Part shown: positions 16,913 to 24,504 of the stretch, piece by piece
How positions within the stretch are numbered: the first letter of the stretch is position 1
Layout of the letters: every line of letters begins with the position of its first letter
Source: Mycolicibacterium sp. YH-1
Lineage (GTDB): Bacteria > Actinomycetota > Actinomycetes > Mycobacteriales > Mycobacteriaceae
Assembly (NCBI RefSeq): GCF_022557175.1
Contig: NZ_CP092915.1
Location: 434,001 to 498,000 of the forward strand
DNA length: 64,000 bases
Direction: 5' to 3'
Notes under the pieces: generated by a model
Database searches by the model: none
Told to the model about the DNA's origin: nothing
Seen by the model: only the letters and a program-made list of their open reading frames with translations
Program-made: the position numbers and the translations under genes

Positions 16913-19177
16913 ATGGTTGACTCAAGCTCCGATCAATCCGCGCCTCCGCTGGGGCGGTTCAAGGTCCTCGACGCGAAACCCGTCAATCTCGACGGGTTCA
17001 GCGTCCCGGACGTCGGACTCGGGCTGGTCGCCATGCACTCTGAGAACGACCCCACCCCGTCGCTGGTGATAGGCGACGGGGTGGTTCTCGAACTCGACGG
17101 CAAGCCAGCCACCGAGTTCGACGTGATCGACGAGTTCATCGCCCGCTACGGCATCGACCTGACGGTCGCGGCCGAGGCGATGGCACTCGATGACGTCGAG
17201 CTGGCCCGGATGGCCGTCGATGTCAACGTGTCGCGGGCGGAGGTGGTGCGGCTCATCGGCGGCACCACCCCCGCCAAGCTCGCCCGGGTGATGGCCGCGA
17301 TGTCGCCCGTCGAGATGCAGATGGCGATGGCCAAGATGCGCGTCCGACGGACGCCGAGCAACCAGGCCCACGTCACCAACCAGCTGGACGATCCGCTGCT
17401 GATCGCCGCCGACGCCGCCAGTGCGGTCGCCTACGGGTTCCGCGAGGTCGAGACAACGGTGCCGGTCCTGGGCGACGCGCCGTCCAACGCGGTCGCACTG
17501 CTGATCGGCAGCCAGGTCGGCACGCCGGGCGCCATGGCCCAGTGCGCGATCGAGGAGGCGCTGGAACTGCGGCTGGGGATGCGCGGCCTGACCAGCTATG
17601 CCGAGACGATCTCCATCTACGGCACCGAGCAGGTGTTCGTCGACGGTGACGACACCCCGTTCAGCAAGGCGATCCTCACCTCCGCCTACGCCTCGCGTGG
17701 CCTGAAGATGCGGGTCACCAGCGGCGGTGGCGCCGAGGTGCTGATGGGTGCGGCCGAGCGGTGCTCGATCCTGTATCTGGAGTCGCGGTGCGTCTCGCTG
17801 GCCCGGGCACTCGGCTCCCAGGGAGTGCAGAACGGTGGCATCGACGGCGTCGGTGTCGTGGCCTCGGTGCCCGACGGTATGAAGGAACTACTCGCCGAGA
17901 ACCTCATGGTGATGATGCGGGACCTGGAGTCCTGCGCAGGCAATGACAACCTGATCTCCGAATCTGACATTCGCCGCAGCGCACACACGCTGCCCGTGTT
18001 GCTCGCAGGCGCGGACTTCATCTTCTCCGGATTCGGCTCGATCCCGCGCTACGACAACGCCTTCGCGCTGTCGAACTTCAACTCCGATGACATGGACGAC
18101 TTCTTGGTGCTGCAACGGGACTGGGGTGCCGACGGCGGTCTGCGCACCGTCTCGGCCGAACATCTGGAGGCCGTGAGGCGCCGCGGGGCCAGGGCCGTGC
18201 AGGCGGTGTATCGCGACCTCGGCCTCGCCGACTACGACGACGCCCGGGTGGAGGAAGTGGTGGTGGCCAACGGTTCCCGCGACCTCTCGGCCGGGCATCC
18301 GAAGATCGTCGCGGAGGCGGCCGCCTCGATCGAGGCCAGATCGCTCACCGTGTTCGACGTCATCGCGTCATTGCAGCGCACGGGGTTCGAGGCCGAGGCC
18401 GACGCGATCGCCCGGCTCACCCGGGAGCGGCTCAAGGGTGATCAGCTGCAGACCTCCGCGATATTCGACGAGGAGTTCCGTGTCCTGTCCAAGGTCACCG
18501 ATCCCAACGACTACGCCGGGCCGGGAACGGGCTACACGCTGTCCGAGCGACGGCGCGCCGAGATCGACGGTGTTCGCCAAGCCCGCAGCGCCGCGGAACT
18601 GACCGCCGATCAGGCCGAGCATCACGGCCACGTCATCGTCAACGACGTCGAGATCGCCCGCCAGGGCAGCGACCCGCGTGAAGTCTGCATCGGACTGTCC
18701 CCGGCGTGGGGACGCAGCGTGTGGCTGACGCTGTGCGGGTTGACCGTGTCCGAGGTGCTGCGGCAGATCTCGGCCGGTCTGGAGGAGGAGGGCTGTGTGC
18801 CCAGGCTGGTGCGGGTGCGGTCCACCATCGACGTCGGTCTGATCGGGCTGACCGCTGCGCGGCTGTCGGGCTCCGGTATCGGAATCGGACTGCAGGGCAA
18901 GGGGACAGCGCTGATTCACCGGCGCGATCTCGCACCGCTGGCCAACCTCGAACTGTTCAGCGTGGCGCCGCTGCTGACGGCGAAGATGTACCGCGAACTC
19001 GGCAAGAACGCCGCGCGGCACGCGAAGGGTATGGCGCCCGTGCCGATCCTCACCGGCGGTACCGACGAGTCGATCTCGGCGCGCTACCACGCCCGCGCGG
19101 TCGCCCTCGTCGCGCTTGAGCGGGCGGCCTGTGAGCCAGGCCAGCCCCCCGTCACCGTCGAGGTGAGGCGGCCATGA
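16913..19177 (+). CDS. B12-dependent diol/glycerol dehydratase, fused large and medium subunits
   Basis: The 754-residue protein joins a PduC/DhaB1-type large subunit (about 1-540) to a PduD/DhaB2-type medium subunit (about 555-754). Large-subunit marks include VTSGGGAEVLMGAAERCSI (split at about 265-283), the SLYLESRC-like ILYLESRC, GVQNGGIDG and FIFSGFGSIPRYDN. The medium part has CIGLSPAWG near 598 and LQGKGTALIHRRDL. The enzyme converts 1,2-propanediol to propionaldehyde, or glycerol to 3-hydroxypropionaldehyde, through adenosylcobalamin radicals. No encapsulation helix is visible at the N-terminus or at the junction. The ATG at 16913 follows AGAGGAGTACG; the stop overlaps the small-subunit ATG. 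Confidence 0.92.
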   Translation: MVDSSSDQSAPPLGRFKVLDAKPVNLDGFSVPDVGLGLVAMHSENDPTPSLVIGDGVVLELDGKPATEFDVIDEFIARYGIDLTVAAEAMALDDVELARMAVDVNVSRAEVVRLIGGTTPAKLARVMAAMSPVEMQMAMAKMRVRRTPSNQAHVTNQLDDPLLIAADAASAVAYGFREVETTVPVLGDAPSNAVALLIGSQVGTPGAMAQCAIEEALELRLGMRGLTSYAETISIYGTEQVFVDGDDTPFSKAILTSAYASRGLKMRVTSGGGAEVLMGAAERCSILYLESRCVSLARALGSQGVQNGGIDGVGVVASVPDGMKELLAENLMVMMRDLESCAGNDNLISESDIRRSAHTLPVLLAGADFIFSGFGSIPRYDNAFALSNFNSDDMDDFLVLQRDWGADGGLRTVSAEHLEAVRRRGARAVQAVYRDLGLADYDDARVEEVVVANGSRDLSAGHPKIVAEAAASIEARSLTVFDVIASLQRTGFEAEADAIARLTRERLKGDQLQTSAIFDEEFRVLSKVTDPNDYAGPGTGYTLSERRRAEIDGVRQARSAAELTADQAEHHGHVIVNDVEIARQGSDPREVCIGLSPAWGRSVWLTLCGLTVSEVLRQISAGLEEEGCVPRLVRVRSTIDVGLIGLTAARLSGSGIGIGLQGKGTALIHRRDLAPLANLELFSVAPLLTAKMYRELGKNAARHAKGMAPVPILTGGTDESISARYHARAVALVALERAACEPGQPPVTVEVRRP

Positions 19178-19515
19178 ACCCCGAGGTAGAACGGTTCACC
19201 GTCGAGAACGCCGTCGACGGCAAGCTCGGCCTGTCAGACCTGCGGATGGATCCCGCGACGCTGGTCCATCAGGCCGCCGTCGCGGAACAGCACGGGAACC
19301 CGCAGCTCGCCGAGAACTTCCTGCGTGCAGCGGAATTGGCGACCGTCGATGACGAAGAGGTGATGGAGCTGTACGAGGCGCTGCGCCCGTACCGGTCCAC
19401 TGCCGAGCAACTCGAGGAACTTCGCGCGTCACTCGAGGCACGCGGTGCATCACGCTGCGCGGAGCTGGTGCGCCAGGCCGCTGACGTCTACGGCCGGCGG
19501 GGACTGTTGCGTTGA
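19174..19515 (+). CDS. Diol/glycerol dehydratase small subunit
   Basis: This 113-residue protein matches PduE/DhaB3 small subunits by order and content: FTVENAVDGKLGLSDLRMDPATL at 8-30, a helical centre with NFLRAAELATVDDEEVMELYEALRP, and an Arg-rich end. It completes the (alpha-beta fused, gamma) dehydratase. It lacks the N-terminal amphipathic extension found on encapsulated PduE proteins. The start overlaps the upstream stop (ATGA) and its stop overlaps the TTG start of the reactivase, so all three genes are coupled. Confidence 0.9.
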   Translation: MNPEVERFTVENAVDGKLGLSDLRMDPATLVHQAAVAEQHGNPQLAENFLRAAELATVDDEEVMELYEALRPYRSTAEQLEELRASLEARGASRCAELVRQAADVYGRRGLLR

Positions 19516-21269
19516 GCGTGCCGGAGCGGTTCGCGGGCGTCGTCGCCGGGATCGACGTCGGCAACCACACCACCGAGATCGTGCTGGCGCGGGTGGATGG
19601 CGGCACCGTCACCACGCTTGCGCACGGGCAGGCTCGCACCCGTGACCGCAAGGGATCTCGCGAATCGCTCAAGGGCGCGGCCGCCCTGTTGCACCGGCTC
19701 GAGGTCGAGGCAGGAGTTGTAGCCGAGGAACTTCTGCTGTCAGCGCTGCGGCCGGTTGACACGGCGACCGCACCGATCCCTCCGGCGTCGTCACCGCGCT
19801 CTCCGGTCCGAAACCTGCGCAGGCCCGACGCCAGCACCCCGGCCGGCGCCGGGTGCGGGGTGGGACACCATGTTCGACTCGCCGATCTCGACGGCCCGGT
19901 GGATGGCGGACCGGTCGTCGTATCCGTGGACGGGGCAACCGATTTCGAGGTGGCCGCACTGGCCATCTCCGACGCCGTGGACCGCGGCTGGCAGGTGGCC
20001 GGCGTGATCGTCGCGCAGGACGACGCCGTGCTCATCCGCAACCGCATCCCCATCGACGTTCCGGTCGTGGACGAGGCAGACGTCGACGGTGTGGAACCCG
20101 GCGCGTTGGTCGCCGTGGAGGTCGTCGAGGAGGGTCGCGCGTATCGCGCCATGGCCGATCCCATCGCACTGTCGGCGGCACTGCACCTGAGCCACGACGA
20201 CATCGTCGACATCGCGGAGTTCTGCCGTGAACTCGCCGATTCCTCGGCGATCGCCGTCACGCGGCGCACCAGCCCGGTGCCCGCGCCCACGGCCGACGAC
20301 GACTACGTCGACTGTGTCATAAACGGCACGGACGGCATGGCCGGCGACACGGTGCGATACTCGCCCGCCCAGGCCCACGCCGTGTTGCGGCTGGCGCCGC
20401 CGGGCTGCGTCGAACGCATCCGCCTGCGCTCGGTTCCCGCTGCGGCGAGCGGCATCGCGGTGGAGGATGCGTTCTTCACCGATCTCGCGTCGATCGACAG
20501 CGGGGCGTGGCTGCGCCGTGGTGTCGTCGACGCCCAGGGCACGGTCGTGGCCATGCTGTCGGCCGACGAGGTCTCCGACGCCGCAATCACGTTGGCGGAG
20601 TTGACGGGACGGCCGGCACGCACCCTGAGCACCGAGCCGGAGGCGGCGGCATGGGGCGCTCGCACCACACCGGGGTTGCCGCCTGACGCGCTGGTGTGCG
20701 ATATCGGCGGCGGCACCATCGACCTGATCGGCGCCGAGCGAACCGTCGTCGCGGCAGGGGCGGGGGAGACCATCACGGTCGCAGTGGCGCGGGTGCTGGG
20801 CATTCCGCGTGCGCTTGCCGAGCGTGTGAAGCGCACCCCCGCCGTCAGGGTGGAGGGCCCGCACGTCGCGCACGAGGAGGACGGCCGCCGCGTCTTCCTG
20901 GACTCGCCCGCGCCGGCCGACGCGATCGGCAGGCTCTGTACACGAGGTGACGCGGGTCTGGTGCCGTTCTCCAGCAAGCTGGCCGCCGAGGAGTGGCGCA
21001 GCCTGCGGTTGGCCGTCAAACAGGAGACGGTCGCGTCCAACATCGCCCGCTGCATGCGAGCCTTCGAGCAGCCGCCGAGCGCCCTGGTGCTGGCTGGTGG
21101 CGGCGCACTCGACGACGAACTGCTGCGCACTGTCGGTGAGGCACTGCGCGCCGTGCCCGTCGTTGTCGGGCGGGCCAATATCGACGGTGTGCACGGACCG
21201 CGGTTCGCGGTGGCGTGCGGGCTGATTCACCTGTTCGCGGCCCGGCATTCAAAACCATTGAGCTGCTAG
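19512..21269 (+). CDS. Diol dehydratase reactivase, large (ATPase) subunit
   Basis: This 585-residue protein is a PduG/DdrA-type actin/Hsp70-like ATPase. It has GIDVGNHTTEIVLA near residues 14-27, DIGGGTIDLIGAE near 398-410, and AGGGALDDELL near the end. It exchanges damaged cobalamin for fresh coenzyme in the dehydratase. The TTG at 19512 overlaps the small-subunit stop; a GTG six bases on is an alternative. No small reactivase subunit (PduH/DdrB) follows; instead a cobalamin riboswitch begins right after the stop. Confidence 0.9.
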   Translation: MSVPERFAGVVAGIDVGNHTTEIVLARVDGGTVTTLAHGQARTRDRKGSRESLKGAAALLHRLEVEAGVVAEELLLSALRPVDTATAPIPPASSPRSPVRNLRRPDASTPAGAGCGVGHHVRLADLDGPVDGGPVVVSVDGATDFEVAALAISDAVDRGWQVAGVIVAQDDAVLIRNRIPIDVPVVDEADVDGVEPGALVAVEVVEEGRAYRAMADPIALSAALHLSHDDIVDIAEFCRELADSSAIAVTRRTSPVPAPTADDDYVDCVINGTDGMAGDTVRYSPAQAHAVLRLAPPGCVERIRLRSVPAAASGIAVEDAFFTDLASIDSGAWLRRGVVDAQGTVVAMLSADEVSDAAITLAELTGRPARTLSTEPEAAAWGARTTPGLPPDALVCDIGGGTIDLIGAERTVVAAGAGETITVAVARVLGIPRALAERVKRTPAVRVEGPHVAHEEDGRRVFLDSPAPADAIGRLCTRGDAGLVPFSSKLAAEEWRSLRLAVKQETVASNIARCMRAFEQPPSALVLAGGGALDDELLRTVGEALRAVPVVVGRANIDGVHGPRFAVACGLIHLFAARHSKPLSC

Positions 21270-21279
21270 AGTTCAGCCG

Positions 21280-21425
21280 TTCTTCGCGATGTGGAACAAG
21301 GAAGTCCGGTGCGATTCCGGCGCGGTACCGCCACTGTGAGCAGGCGTCTTGTGCGCTTCGTGAGCCAGATACTCGGCCACATCGTTCCCTTCGACCTCGG
21401 GGCGGTGCTTCCCCGAGACAAGGAC
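21280..21425 (+). ncRNA. Cobalamin (B12) riboswitch
   Basis: The RNA carries the conserved cobalamin-aptamer core: GGAAGTCCGGTGCGATTCCGG, shown in two parts at 21300-21320, then CGCGGTACCGCCACTGTGA (21321-21339) and the closing GAGCCAGATACTCGGCC (21362-21378). A CTCGGGG/CCCCGAG hairpin (21396-21417) lies just before AAGGA, the ribosome-binding site of the next gene, so control of translation is likely. It separates the reactivase from the ferredoxin-like gene and would lower expression of the latter when B12 is plentiful. Confidence 0.92.
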
Positions 21426-21431
21426 TAAGTC

Positions 21432-22088
21432 ATGACTGCCCGCCCTCACCGCCGTGTCCTTGTCGGATTGGGCGTCGACGCACCGTCGCAGGACGCCGAC
21501 CTGTTGCTCATCGCCGAGTATGCCGACGCACGCGTCGCATACCTGCAGATGGGGTCACCCACCCTGGTCGAGGTGCTGGACGATCTCGCAGCCGACGAGC
21601 CGGGTGCGCACGTGCACCTCGTGGCCGCGCCCACCGCGGGGGCCCCGGCGCCCGCACGATCGTGGTTGCGGAGGGTGGCCGGGGACTGGACCCGGCGGCA
21701 CCCGGGCTCACTCGTCGTCACGGTCGCAGACCGGCCCGTGACAGGCGGTGAGGCCGCTCTGTCGTCGCCTGCCTGGGAGCAGGTGCCCGGGCACGGTCGT
21801 CATGTTCTGGTGTGTCGCGGTCCGCGTTGCACCGCACGTGGCTCGGCGTCCGTCGCAGAGGCGATCGACGACCGGCTGCGCGAACGCGGGCTCGGCGACG
21901 ACGACGTATTGGTGACGCAGACGGGGTGTCTCTTCCCGTGTAACCACGCCCCAGTTGTCGTCGTGCATCCGGGCGACCAGTGGTGGGGTCCGGTCTCCGC
22001 CCAGGATGCTGGGGCTCTCGTCGACACCTGGGCCGCCGATCCGCAGCGCGAGGTCGGACGCGAAGTGAACAAACCGCCACGTCCTTGA
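21432..22088 (+). CDS. CbiX-like / thioredoxin-fold 2Fe-2S ferredoxin protein under B12 control
   Basis: The 218-residue protein has an N-terminal half resembling a sirohydrochlorin chelatase half-domain (VLVGLGVDAPSQDADLLL, then VAYLQMGSPTLVEVLDDLAA) and a C-terminal thioredoxin-like ferredoxin with CRGPRC and TGCLFPC as the four likely 2Fe-2S ligands. A riboswitch upstream and B12-dependent genes further upstream point to a part in cobalt handling or corrin-ring synthesis. The exact reaction is unknown, and several catalytic residues of true CbiX are not obvious in the N-terminal half. Confidence 0.8.
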   Translation: MTARPHRRVLVGLGVDAPSQDADLLLIAEYADARVAYLQMGSPTLVEVLDDLAADEPGAHVHLVAAPTAGAPAPARSWLRRVAGDWTRRHPGSLVVTVADRPVTGGEAALSSPAWEQVPGHGRHVLVCRGPRCTARGSASVAEAIDDRLRERGLGDDDVLVTQTGCLFPCNHAPVVVVHPGDQWWGPVSAQDAGALVDTWAADPQREVGREVNKPPRP

Positions 22089-22114
22089 AATGGTCGTGAT
22101 TCACCTGCGGCCAC

Positions 22115-22172
22115 TTAGCCGAGGCCGGGCAGGATGTCGCCGAGGCCGAAGGTGACGGGCTGCTCTAGTTGG
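22115..22172 (-). pseudogene. Remnant of a LigC-type DNA ligase C-terminus
   Basis: Thirty-nine bases at 22134-22172 match 24529-24567, the end of the intact ligase gene, with one mismatch. Translated, both read QLEQPVTF-x-LGDI, and the remnant ends LPGLG then a stop. Nothing further upstream in this copy aligns, so only the last 18 or so codons survive. Confidence 0.8.
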
Positions 22173-22795
22173 GCTGCCCCTTCATGTGTCGGATGACAGC
22201 CAGGAGCGGGTGACGGCAGAAGGCGCTCAAGTGTTCGCGCCAGCGCAACCGATGTCGCGTCCTTCAGTGAAGAATCACCGGCCAAAGAACGTTCGATGCC
22301 GCGAAGCTGAGGTGGTGAACATGTTTCATTTTGCGACCTCTCGCTGGATAACTGGGAGTGACTGCAGGGAGTCGACGGCAAAGTTACGGAAGGCTTGGGC
22401 GGCACCCACCACGCTCGCCGGGCGACAGTTGACAGTTGGGCTGAGCAATCGCTTAGCGATTGTCGTCCAGTCGCCTCGATGCGTCTACGGCTATCTGACT
22501 TGCCATCTGTTTCATGGACTTAAACAGTCCAATTGGCGCTGTTTGGGACGCGGTAGCGATGTGGCGGCCCGCTCGAATCAGTTTTTACAGTCTGTAGGGA
22601 ATCCCGGGCGGATCGGTTGTGGTTCGAGGTCGCGGAGCCCCGCCGTGCAGCGATGGACAGTTGCTTCGCTACCGGTGAGGCGACCGCAGCGGTGCTGCTT
22701 TTCCGAAAATAGAACAGGTTCTACAAATACTCCAATGTTCAAATATTTCTCGGGTAGCGTCACGCCCGTCAATATCGACCACCCAAGGAGATACC
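22173..22795. other. Intergenic stretch of lower GC with palindromes, no credible gene
   Basis: About 620 bases lack a convincing coding frame. They hold a palindrome CAATCGC-TTA-GCGATTG (22446-22462), a second TGGACT-TAAAC-AGTCCA (22515-22531) and the KstR-like site listed separately. Short frames here have no recognisable content and codon use unlike neighbours. It may be remnant DNA brought in with, or left by, the porin gene. Confidence 0.6.
22710..22723. promoter_or_regulatory. KstR-like operator upstream of gjpA
   Basis: TAGAACAGGTTCTA fits the KstR consensus TnnAACnnGTTnnA at every fixed base and is a near-perfect palindrome with arms TAGAAC/GTTCTA. It lies 73 bp upstream of the porin start. 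KstR represses cholesterol catabolism and uptake genes in mycobacteria. Confidence 0.6.
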
Positions 22796-24376
22796 TTGCA
22801 CTCCGCTTTGCGCCCCTACGTGACCTCCGGGTTGGCTTTGACAGCCGCCGGCGCGATCGCCCTCGCCCCCATGGCGCCCCCCCCGGCCGTTCAGGCCGCC
22901 GCACACCGGTCTGTTAACACATCGGTAGAGCTGACGGCCGGGGCGAATCTCATCACCCCATGGGTCAACTCGTTCAACACCGCCTCCGCCAACGCCACAA
23001 GGGTCGCCGACTTCTACTTCAAAGCGCCCGGTGCCGTCCTGCAGCAGGCCATCGTCAACCAGGTCAACTACCTCGGGGTGCTGCTCAACAACCCGGGCCA
23101 CATCGGCGCCGTACTCAACGACATCGGCACGAATCTGCAGAACGCGTTCAACGCCGCCACCTTCCTCGGCGGGACACCGGCGGACCTCAAACGTTGGGCC
23201 GCGGACTCCAACGACGCAATCCACTCCCTCATGTGGGGGGCTCTCACGGGCCTCACCCCCCATCCCGCGATCCCGGCTCTCAACGAGCCGATCCGGACAG
23301 TCCTTCAGCTCCTGGCGTCACCGCTAACCGGTGTCCTGATTGGCTTGTCGGGCCCGTTCGTGAGCCCCGTGGTGGCGGCCCTCAACAGCATCCGCGCCAT
23401 TATGACCGCCCCGGACATTCAAACGGCATTGCAGACGCTCGTCGCCATGCCAGCTACCGTTGTTGGGGCCTTCTTCAACGGTGCGTCCCTCAACCTTGAC
23501 GCGCTGGTGCCGCTGATCAGTGCATCCGGGATTATGCCGGCCGGCTTCAACATCACTTCTCTCGGCGTGGAACTTGGCGGACTGTTCACCGCCGGTGCTA
23601 CGAAGTCCGTGGCCGGGGTGTTCCAGCCCGGCGGCTCGATCTTCAACTCCCTAACCTTCGTTACTCAACTAGGAGGCTCACCACTAACCGTTCTGGGCCG
23701 TGCGGTCGGCCCGCTTGCCGCGTTGGCGAGCCTTTCGCAGATGATCGCCAAGGCAATCGGTTGGGACGGTGTGGGTAACCCTCTGGCCAAGCTGAAATTC
23801 CCGCAGATCACCGGTCCCAGCGCCGTGACGAACAACGTGTTGGCTGCCGCAGTTGATACCGCGCCGACCGTTGACGCTGTCGCCTCGCTGCCATCGGTAA
23901 ATGCCCAGATGGTCTCGCTGGGCGCCAGTTCTACTCCCGGAGTGGACGCTGCTGCGGGGCAGGCGCCGGCTCCGGCCATCGAGGCGCCCAAGGTCGAGGT
24001 CACACCGGAACCCGCAACACCCATCGAGGCGGAAGCGCCCGCTGACGTGCCGACCGATGTCACGGAAACTGTGCCATCCGAACCGAGTACGACGGCACCG
24101 GCCGAGGGTGAGACCACTGGCACCGACACCGACACCACCGTTACACCTGTTGATACCAAGGACGGCAACAAGGTGGTGCCTGGTGTCAAGGCCGGGGCCA
24201 ACAACAAGTCCGGCGACCGGACTCAGGCGGGGCTCAAGGCTCTCGGCGATCAGGTCGGGGCCGCGGCGAAGAACTTCGGCGACGGGATCAAGAAGGCCCT
24301 CGGCGGTAACCGCTCCAGCTCCAGCTCCAGCTCGAGCAGCAGCACCGGCAGCGACGCCGGTGGCGGCAACGAGTAA
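22796..24376 (+). CDS. gjpA: GjpA-family outer-membrane porin-like secreted protein
   Basis: The 526-residue protein begins LRPYVTSGLALTAAGAIALAP, the signature start and secretion signal of actinobacterial GjpA proteins. A long Ala/Gly/Asn-rich hydrophobic body (to about 370) follows, then an acidic, Pro/Thr/Glu-rich tail and a run of ten serines before the end. GjpA of Gordonia was reported as a channel-forming outer-membrane protein; function here rests on family likeness. The TTG start at 22796 is chosen for AAGGAG five bases upstream. A KstR-like site precedes it and a strong terminator follows. Confidence 0.78.
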   Translation: MHSALRPYVTSGLALTAAGAIALAPMAPPPAVQAAAHRSVNTSVELTAGANLITPWVNSFNTASANATRVADFYFKAPGAVLQQAIVNQVNYLGVLLNNPGHIGAVLNDIGTNLQNAFNAATFLGGTPADLKRWAADSNDAIHSLMWGALTGLTPHPAIPALNEPIRTVLQLLASPLTGVLIGLSGPFVSPVVAALNSIRAIMTAPDIQTALQTLVAMPATVVGAFFNGASLNLDALVPLISASGIMPAGFNITSLGVELGGLFTAGATKSVAGVFQPGGSIFNSLTFVTQLGGSPLTVLGRAVGPLAALASLSQMIAKAIGWDGVGNPLAKLKFPQITGPSAVTNNVLAAAVDTAPTVDAVASLPSVNAQMVSLGASSTPGVDAAAGQAPAPAIEAPKVEVTPEPATPIEAEAPADVPTDVTETVPSEPSTTAPAEGETTGTDTDTTVTPVDTKDGNKVVPGVKAGANNKSGDRTQAGLKALGDQVGAAAKNFGDGIKKALGGNRSSSSSSSSSSTGSDAGGGNE

Positions 24377-24396
24377 CCGCACCAGCTAAACCCGTG

Positions 24397-24428
24397 GGCC
24401 CCCTCCTTCGCACCAGAAGGAGGGGGCC
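24397..24428. terminator. Terminator-like hairpin between convergent gjpA and ligase
   Basis: GGCCCCCTCCTT and AAGGAGGGGGCC form 12 perfect pairs around an 8-base loop. It lies 20 bp after the gjpA stop and 76 bp from the stop of the converging ligase gene. There is no T-run, as is usual in mycobacteria. Confidence 0.75.
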
Positions 24429-24504
24429 TCCTGCAATCCAGATCTACCGCTGCGACGTGGCTCAGCGACCTGCAGGGTCTGGCGGCAGCACCGTCTCACA
24501 TCAG

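Noticed and set aside
19512..21269. Reactivase as an Hsp70-type chaperone
   Set aside because: The actin-like ATPase motifs fit both, but coupling by overlap to the dehydratase small subunit and lack of a substrate-binding domain favour the reactivase.
22173..22795. Remnant of an insertion sequence near gjpA
   Set aside because: No transposase-like frame or terminal inverted repeats could be found; only short unrelated palindromes are present.
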